Origin: a virus
IMG/VR virus record: IMGVR_UViG_3300031862_000007
Span: 1-50,840 of that record
Length of the DNA stretch: 50,840 nucleotides
Strand: one strand, 5' to 3'
Positions 45,928 through 50,840 of this stretch are shown piece by piece (the first letter of the stretch is position 1; the number at the start of each line of letters is the position of its first letter). A program made the position numbers and the translations under genes. The notes below the pieces were generated by a model, which saw only the letters and a program-made list of their open reading frames with translations, ran no database searches and was not told the DNA's origin.

Positions 45928-45956
45928 TTGACAAGTAAAGACTTTTAGGCGTATTT
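45928..45956 (+). promoter_or_regulatory. Diverged copy of the late-promoter candidate
   Basis: TTGACA, 17 bases, GTATTT, with AGTAAAGA after the -35 as at 1584-1612. The gene it would serve is broken. Confidence 0.5.
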
Positions 45957-45976
45957 TAAAATAAGTGTGATGTGGC

Positions 45977-46115
45977 ATGGGCTTAAGGCGGCGATATCGG
46001 GTCTGGCGATTTAAGCGGCGAGTGAGGAAACTCATTAAATTTTTCATGGCTCTCGACAACGCCATGTAGCGTCATCATCCCCGATGGAAGCGGAAGCAGT
46101 TTCGGGGAAATAATA
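45977..46115 (+). pseudogene. Broken copy of the 1631-1840 gene
   Basis: The translation MGLRRRYRVWRFKR matches the phage gene, but a TAG falls at codon 31 (46067-46069); similarity continues beyond it to about 46115. No terminase follows. This is a decayed remnant of the phage late-operon start. Confidence 0.75.
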
Positions 46116-46268
46116 AGGCCAATTATCTTCTGGCACGATGACCCATCCCATGCCACCACAGCCATGACAGGTGATTTCTATTATTGTGGCCGTTGACGCA
46201 GGATTATATTTCATATCAGGAATCATTCCTCTTCCCCCACATACAGGACAAATTTGTGCGTGTCCCAT
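46044..46268 (-). CDS. Small zinc-binding protein, DnaJ-type Cys motifs (74 aa)
   Basis: I chose the ATG at 46268 after AGGGAAAATAAA. Motifs CPVCGGRG and CHGCGGMGW form a DnaJ-like zinc-binding pair. The last ~20 residues are read antisense through the broken 1631-type gene, so the C-terminus was fixed by recombination. Common in phages; function unknown. Confidence 0.6.
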   Translation of the reverse strand: MGHAQICPVCGGRGMIPDMKYNPASTATIIEITCHGCGGMGWVIVPEDNWPYYFPETASASIGDDDATWRCREP

Positions 46269-46281
46269 TTTATTTTCCCTT

Positions 46282-46347
46282 TTAATTTGGCTCAACGAAG
46301 GACGAGATTTTCTCTTTCCTCTCAGATAAATCATCAAGCCTCTCCAT
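46282..46347 (-). other. Short ORF carrying an SSFVEPN tail (21 codons)
   Basis: ATG at 46347 encodes MERLDDLSERKEKISSFVEP plus Asn. Its end matches the tails of the 63- and 73-residue proteins. It may be a tiny gene or the remaining 3' end of a lost member of that family. Confidence 0.4.
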
Positions 46348-46463
46348 GAATTCTCGCTCTATCTCATAGCTCCTTTTTATGTGCGGTATTACACCTCATC
46401 CATAAAACGCTTGAAATCTTTAAACAAATTTTCAAGTTTTTCTTTTTGGGACTTCATTCTATC

Positions 46464-46685
46464 TCAACTTGGTTCGATAAAGGATGACACTTTTTTCTCG
46501 AGCTCTTTCAGCCTCTTTTTCAATTGACGCAACAGCTTATAAGCCTCGATTTGGGATTTACGTAGCTTTTGGACCTGATTCAGCGTGTGCTTAAAAGCCC
46601 GGCCTATCCTTGTGTGGTCCTCCGGGGTAAGGTTAGAATCAGGTGAGAAACGCCTCGCTGTTGTCCTGGCCTTTTTCTTGTCCAC
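46464..46685 (-). CDS. Basic coiled-coil protein with SSFIEPS tail (73 aa)
   Basis: A Lys/Arg-rich protein (MDKKKARTTARRFSPDSNLT) with a C-terminal coiled coil (LLRQLKKRLKELEKK) and the ending VSSFIEPS. The tail recurs in otherwise different proteins here. Downstream, 46389-46457 has a weak 22-codon ORF. Function unknown. Confidence 0.55.
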   Translation of the reverse strand: MDKKKARTTARRFSPDSNLTPEDHTRIGRAFKHTLNQVQKLRKSQIEAYKLLRQLKKRLKELEKKVSSFIEPS

Positions 46686-46713
46686 GGCCCTAAAAAGAAA
46701 GTGTTCTAAAGTC

Positions 46714-47661
46714 TCAAGCCGGGTGCCGTCTTCCTCCTGAACTCAGTGTGCTATTGTTCTTTCTCGCAACTCTTTGAAATGCAAGCCAATCATCTTTTAT
46801 GAGCTGGAACTTTCTTCCATCCCATGATCTTCCTTCTCGAAAATATCTTTTCCTCTTCACGTTCTCCTTTAAAATCTTCCCATCAGGGAAAACTACGGTT
46901 TCATGTCGACTCCATATACCCACAGGCACAATTGGACCGAGCTGAATGTAGTTTTTTCTAAATGCAATCCCTTGTCCAAATCCTGACCTCAAGCAAGAAA
47001 AATAACCTTTGGCAGATTGTTCTATACTTGATTTCTTATCTGGGTTTTTCATGGCTTTTGAATATGCATTACTTAACGTCTTCTCAGTGATGAACGCTGT
47101 GCATTCGCCTTCCGCCAGTTCATCACGATAGGTGGTCTCTTTGAAGCGCTCCCAAAACCAGATTAACAGGGATTTGACAACGGTCCAATCCGGCTGACCG
47201 TTTTCTTTTTTAATAACCTGGGCAAAAATAAAAGCTATTTTGTGTTTTGTATCTGTGGCATGACTTTTCGTTATCCAAGGAAGTCCACGGGTCAACATTT
47301 CCTTACAATCACGCTCAATTTCTTCGATCTCATGATATACTTCTTCTGATTTTGGATGGCTTGTCTCTGTTGCTTCTATTCCGTAGAGTTGAAGATATTT
47401 AGGGTATATTTTAATTAAATACTTCTTAAGGCCTTCAAATTTTTTAATAACCGCCCTGATTTGTTTTCGTTCCTTGGACCTACCTTTTCTGAGCATCGCT
47501 GGGAGCTGGTTAGGAGAAACTCTGTATCTCGGATCTAACCTCCATATTTCATATGCTACAACGTGAGAGAATTCATATAGTCCATTGCGCCCTTTAGTGA
47601 GAGTGAATAGGTATTCATCCCACTCTTCTGGCATCTGAGGAATGTTATCTCTCATGGACAA
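46714..47661 (-). CDS. Hypothetical protein (315 aa) with domain shared with 40134-40460
   Basis: A 315-residue protein. Its N-terminus (MSMRDNIPQMPEEWDEYLFT) and a long helical middle lead to a domain at ~140-205 matching the stand-alone 108-residue phage protein. The C-terminal third is basic and strand-rich. It is divergent from the XRE gene across a promoter region. No known family; it may be a regulator or replication accessory. Confidence 0.6.
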   Translation of the reverse strand: MSMRDNIPQMPEEWDEYLFTLTKGRNGLYEFSHVVAYEIWRLDPRYRVSPNQLPAMLRKGRSKERKQIRAVIKKFEGLKKYLIKIYPKYLQLYGIEATETSHPKSEEVYHEIEEIERDCKEMLTRGLPWITKSHATDTKHKIAFIFAQVIKKENGQPDWTVVKSLLIWFWERFKETTYRDELAEGECTAFITEKTLSNAYSKAMKNPDKKSSIEQSAKGYFSCLRSGFGQGIAFRKNYIQLGPIVPVGIWSRHETVVFPDGKILKENVKRKRYFREGRSWDGRKFQLIKDDWLAFQRVARKNNSTLSSGGRRHPA

Positions 47662-47736
47662 AAAAGCGATTTTCTAATCCAAAGTTAATAAATTTCTTTT
47701 CCTCTCAACTGATCCAAAATAAGGTCCAGATAAGTG

Positions 47737-47768
47737 GTTTGCGATGCCATTCAAGTTGACATAATATT
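47737..47768 (+). promoter_or_regulatory. Promoter candidate for XRE-helicase operon
   Basis: TTGCGA, 17 bases, TAATAT ahead of the XRE gene; a TTGACA also occurs at 47757. The intergenic region (47662-47811) separates divergent genes and probably holds operator sites. Confidence 0.45.
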
Positions 47769-47811
47769 TTACCATAGAGTTGAATAAAAATAAATATTCA
47801 TGGAGCGAAAA

Positions 47812-48045
47812 ATGATCAGCAGACTAAGAGAAATTAGATTTCGAAGGAATGTCTCTCAACTTTTGTTATCGCAAAGGACAGGGATCTGCCAATCGACTTT
47901 ATCGAAGATTGAGCACGGCTGGAGTAGGGGAACATCCGAACAGCGAAAGAGAATAGCAAGGTTTTTTAAGGTTGACAAAAACTGGATTTTTCCGGAAGAG
48001 AAACAGATTCATAAGAAATCGAATGAGCGAAAATTCAAACTTTGA
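47812..48045 (+). CDS. XRE-family HTH regulator (77 aa)
   Basis: I chose the ATG at 47812, six bases after GGAG. The sequence MISRLREIRFRRNVSQLLLS with QSTLSKIEHGWSRG is a standard XRE DNA-binding domain. It overlaps the next gene by ~22 bases in another frame. It probably controls this arm's own operon. Confidence 0.8.
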   Translation: MISRLREIRFRRNVSQLLLSQRTGICQSTLSKIEHGWSRGTSEQRKRIARFFKVDKNWIFPEEKQIHKKSNERKFKL

Positions 48046-49792
48046 CTTCAAGCCCGGCACGAAAAGCAAACTGATTACGGTTTATCGTTACGAGGATGAG
48101 GCGGGGGAGGTTGTCTTTGAAAAGGAGCGTCATGAACCAAAATCTTTCCGCTTCAGACGCCAGGTCAACGGCAAGCGGGTTTATAATCTCAACGGAATCG
48201 AGCCCGTCCCTTATCGGCTGCCGAAATGGAAAGACGCGCCCTCCGTGATAATATCTGAAGGCGAAAAAGATGCGGACGCTATTGCGGACCTTGGATTGGT
48301 CTCTACCTCGGGTCCCTTCGGGGCCAGCTCCTGGCCTACAGAACTCACGCCCAGGTTCAAGGATAAGCAGGTTTATATCTGCTACGACATTGGACAAGAA
48401 AAGGCCGCTGGATATGTGGCGGCTTCACTTTATGGCACAGCAAAAGAAATCAGGATCGTCCACCTGCCCTCGCTACGCCATGAGTTTGACATCTCGGACC
48501 ACCTCGTTTTGTTTTCCCACCGTCTAGGAAAGATTAAGGCCATCCAGGGTCTTCTCCGGGATGCGGAGAAATACAACCCCCCCGGAGTTATCGAAACCCA
48601 CGAGCCTGAGTTGAGGTCTATACAAGAGCTCTGTATTGACCATGATTTTCTTAACCTCTACATCGATTCCATCTCCCGGGTTACGGATGCGCCAAAAGTT
48701 TTTATCTTGTTTTCGGGGATCGGCCTGCTCAGTGGGATCTTAAACAAGATGTGGTTTTCCTATCCGAGACGGACAAACCTTAACCTTTATCTTTTACTGC
48801 TGGCCCCTTCTACATTTTACCGGAAATCGGTTTGCATCGATATCGCCAGCGATTATTTAGCGGAGGTGAACCCGGAACTTATTATGCCAGAATCATTCTC
48901 TCCCGAGGCTCTAATTGAAATTCTGTCCAAAAAGCGCCGAGGTTTAATATTATGGCGAGAGCTCATCCAGGTTAAAGAATTTAATTTTGGCAGCGACTAT
49001 TCCAAAGCATTGCCTTCGCTACTAACCGACATCTATGATTTTAAGGCGCGGCTGACGCGATGGACAAAAGAAGAAAAAGAGACAACCGCCGAAAACCCAA
49101 CAATTTCGATTTTATCCGCTGGAATTCAAAGCTGGCTTGTCTCGGGGATCCGACAAGAAGACTTCATGGGCGGAATCTGGACTAGATTTCTTTTTATTCC
49201 AGCGCCGGACCAGGAGACTAAACCTTATCGGCGGCCCAACCGATTCTCACCCTTGCCAGCCATAATTGACCGCCTTCGAGAGCTGGACTCAATCGAAGGT
49301 CGGGAACTTGACCTTAACAAAATCTTCCCCTTGCTCGATGCCTGGGGGGCTGCTCATCAGGCCCAGGCAATAAAGATTGAAAATGACTTGATGCAAGCCA
49401 ACTTTTCAAGGCTTGAAGTCGCCTTACTCAAGATAGCTGGCATTCTCGAACTTGCCGATGACCTAACTTCTACTTCTATCTCACCAAAAGCCTTCACGGA
49501 AGCCGTGAAAATCATCGACTTCCTCAAGGGCGAATTGTCTATATTTTTTGAAGAGCACGTGGTTTTTGGCAGTGAGGAAAAAAACAGGGCTGCGGTTATC
49601 CGCCTTTTAAAAAAACATGGTCAACTACTTCACAGCGATTTGCAAAGATTAGCCCACATAAGAAAATCGCAAGACCTCTATTCAATCATGACACAATTGA
49701 AAGACGAAGACCGAGCCAAAGAAGATTTAGTCCCCCCCACTTCTCAAGGCGGAAAGCCAGGCAAACTATATTCTTTGAAAGGAAGAAAATGA
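48023..49792 (+). CDS. TOPRIM-DUF3987 primase/helicase-like protein (589 aa)
   Basis: I prefer the ATG at 48023 (MSENSNFDFKPG) over the longer ORF start at 47972, which overlaps the XRE gene more. Residues ~70-160 form a TOPRIM-like domain (VIISEGEKDADAIADLG and QVYICYDIG). The rest matches DUF3987 helicase-like proteins (FSPEALIEILSKKRRGLILW, ISILSAGIQSWLVSGIRQED), though a classical Walker A is not evident (APSTFYRKS). This is a replication protein of phage satellites and phages. Confidence 0.75.
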   Translation: MSENSNFDFKPGTKSKLITVYRYEDEAGEVVFEKERHEPKSFRFRRQVNGKRVYNLNGIEPVPYRLPKWKDAPSVIISEGEKDADAIADLGLVSTSGPFGASSWPTELTPRFKDKQVYICYDIGQEKAAGYVAASLYGTAKEIRIVHLPSLRHEFDISDHLVLFSHRLGKIKAIQGLLRDAEKYNPPGVIETHEPELRSIQELCIDHDFLNLYIDSISRVTDAPKVFILFSGIGLLSGILNKMWFSYPRRTNLNLYLLLLAPSTFYRKSVCIDIASDYLAEVNPELIMPESFSPEALIEILSKKRRGLILWRELIQVKEFNFGSDYSKALPSLLTDIYDFKARLTRWTKEEKETTAENPTISILSAGIQSWLVSGIRQEDFMGGIWTRFLFIPAPDQETKPYRRPNRFSPLPAIIDRLRELDSIEGRELDLNKIFPLLDAWGAAHQAQAIKIENDLMQANFSRLEVALLKIAGILELADDLTSTSISPKAFTEAVKIIDFLKGELSIFFEEHVVFGSEEKNRAAVIRLLKKHGQLLHSDLQRLAHIRKSQDLYSIMTQLKDEDRAKEDLVPPTSQGGKPGKLYSLKGRK

Positions 49793-50109
49793 GTACCAGG
49801 GTTTCATCACAAAACCACCCGCTACGTTACTATCAAAAGTGCGAGGATACAACCAGGAACAGGGGTTTCATCGCATGCCAATTTGCGACGATACTAAAAC
49901 GCATAAATAATTTATTTTTCAATATATTAATGACTATAAATAGGTATCATAGCAATCATCACAGGGGGGGCACTTCCCCCTTATATTTCAGGGCAAAAAA
50001 CAAAGAGGAGATACCCCCTTGCTACGTTGCGATGATACCCCTCGTCGGGCGGTCCGAAAGGCTAAAAAAACCACAAGTCGCAGACGTCCCAGAAGGCGCT
50101 GGATATTGA
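49789..50109 (+). CDS. Doubtful ORF after the replication gene (106 aa)
   Basis: Starts with an ATGA overlap, but the product has no typical composition and the DNA holds repeats (GGGTTTCATC at 49799 and 49863; GCTACGTT at 49822 and 50020; several GATAC) and a GGGGGG/CCCCC hairpin near 49963-49978. It may be a non-coding replication or regulatory region rather than a gene. Confidence 0.3.
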   Translation: MSTRVSSQNHPLRYYQKCEDTTRNRGFIACQFATILKRINNLFFNILMTINRYHSNHHRGGTSPLYFRAKNKEEIPPCYVAMIPLVGRSERLKKPQVADVPEGAGY

Positions 50110-50146
50110 GTCCGAAAATGAAAGGACTCTTTACAAGAGGTTTAAG

Positions 50147-50422
50147 ATGAGCGAGGAAAAAATAATTCATGAATTTAAGAAGAACGCTAACGAAACGGTG
50201 ATCGTGAAGCTTACTGAGTTTAAGGGAAAGAGACTTATTGATATCAGGGCTTATTATGCGGCAAAGAACGGAGAGCTGAGGCCTACGCCAAAAGGCGTTT
50301 CACTACGCCGAGATTTGCTTCCTGAGATGAAAGAGGCTATCGACAAAGCCCTGGCGGCATGGAAGAAAGGGCTGCCGGGAGAGCCGGAAAACGGCCGAGT
50401 CCCTGACAAGGAAAAGGTTTGA
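50147..50422 (+). CDS. PC4/YdbC-like ssDNA-binding protein (91 aa)
   Basis: The core (HEFKKNANETVIVKLTEFKG, LIDIRAYYAAKNGEL, PTPKGVSLRRDLLPEMKEAI) matches the PC4 transcription-coactivator fold, used by phages as ssDNA-binding proteins. It follows the replication gene, so a role in replication or transcription is likely. Confidence 0.85.
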   Translation: MSEEKIIHEFKKNANETVIVKLTEFKGKRLIDIRAYYAAKNGELRPTPKGVSLRRDLLPEMKEAIDKALAAWKKGLPGEPENGRVPDKEKV

Positions 50423-50423
50423 A

Positions 50424-50660
50424 GTGACCAAACAAAGATCGATTTACCTTAAATGTTTGGACTGTTCCGGGGGATCTGCGCGGGGGGTAACTCTCTGTAG
50501 CGTCCTCGACTGTCCGTTGTGGGAATATCGGTGCGGCTACCACTTATCATCAAAGAGATATCGAGAAAGAATCGATGCGGCTTTTACCAAGGAAACAGAC
50601 GACATTTTAGAGCTGAAGGGCATTGGCTTGACCAAGGCGAGTTTTCTAAAAAAACCATAG
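50424..50660 (+). CDS. Small Cys-rich protein (78 aa)
   Basis: Starts at a GTG just after the PC4 stop. The product contains KCLDCSGG, CSVLDCPLWEYRCG (zinc-binding-like) and a helical tail. Proteins with this C-x-x-C ... C-x(4)-C-P-L-W pattern are common in phages and prophages. Function unknown. Confidence 0.65.
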   Translation: MTKQRSIYLKCLDCSGGSARGVTLCSVLDCPLWEYRCGYHLSSKRYRERIDAAFTKETDDILELKGIGLTKASFLKKP

Positions 50661-50714
50661 CAGGCTTATGTTCTATTTGAAAAAAGACCCTATTCTAAAG
50701 TGGTGAGTGACAAA

Positions 50715-50840
50715 ATGAACTGGCTTCTCACAGTCAAAGAGCTTGCCGATCTTCTTCACATTCACCCTAAGACTGTTTATCGATGGAAACAAAATGGAAA
50801 GCTTCCCTTTTTAATGAAGAATGGTCTAGTAAGATTCAAG
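50715..50840 (+). CDS. Excisionase-like HTH protein, cut by window end
   Basis: The first 42 residues (MNWLLTVKELADLLHIHPKT then VYRWKQNGKLPF) match the helix-turn-helix of Xis/MerR-like DNA-binding proteins. GTG codons at 50700 and 50703 are possible earlier starts. The C-terminus is outside the window. An integrase may follow. Confidence 0.75.
   Translation, partial: MNWLLTVKELADLLHIHPKTVYRWKQNGKLPFLMKNGLVRFK

Noticed and set aside
46389-46457. 22-codon ORF beginning MKSQKEKLENLF
   Set aside because: Too short and without a good ribosome-binding site to list as a gene; noted only as a possible remnant in the small-gene array.

Overview
The window looks like DNA of an uncultivated short-tailed (podovirus-like) bacteriophage, followed by about 8 kb of a second, related mobile element. 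No ribosomal or clear chromosomal housekeeping genes are present. Sec signal peptides, lipoboxes, an N-acetylmuramoyl-L-alanine amidase and a possible spanin pair suggest a diderm (Gram-negative-type) bacterial host. I cannot name the host or phage genus.

Phage part (1-42,054). A divergent promoter pair near 1.54-1.61 kb drives a short leftward array of tiny genes (1531 to 375) and the long rightward late region (1.63-28.6 kb). The late region runs terminase small and large subunits, portal, scaffold, major capsid, a block of exported or fibre-like proteins, head-tail adaptor, beta-propeller tail protein, fibre with a C-terminal HINT domain, ejection proteins including a 1750-residue giant, endolysin and other lysis or membrane genes. 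The convergent early region is read leftward from a near-consensus promoter at 41.95 kb to 28.6 kb. It carries many very small genes, an ArdC-like protein, SWIM and RHH proteins, a RecT-like annealing protein with a PD-(D/E)XK exonuclease, an SSB-like pair, a replication initiator with iterons inside its gene, a helicase-loader-like protein, a holin-like protein, two HNH homing-type endonucleases and a glycosidase-like protein. One gene in this block faces the other way: a lipoprotein at 38.6 kb, divergent from an XRE repressor across a shared operator region.

Repeat. Bases 1-760 recur at 42,055-42,814; I saw one mismatch. Closing the sequence at this repeat would give a coherent 42,054-bp circular phage genome. 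Past the second copy the sequence is different.

Right part (42,815-50,840). It has a transposase remnant, a P63C-domain protein, a Panacea-type toxin-antitoxin pair, a diverged and partly broken copy of the phage's divergent promoter module, small zinc-binding proteins, and a second replication/regulation set (XRE regulator, TOPRIM-DUF3987 protein, PC4-like protein, excisionase-like HTH cut by the window edge). This could be a satellite or relative sharing the phage's terminase-proximal DNA, or an assembly junction between two genomes.

The most unusual signals are: (1) a DFSFLD-W motif shared by the ejection protein's N-terminus and the lipoprotein beside the repressor; (2) the shared 760-bp repeat and promoter module; (3) iterons, a 24-bp palindrome and an AT-rich tract inside the initiator gene; (4) a conserved C-terminal SSF-x-EP tail on several small proteins; and (5) a recurrent ribosome-binding/start-stop motif at early gene junctions.
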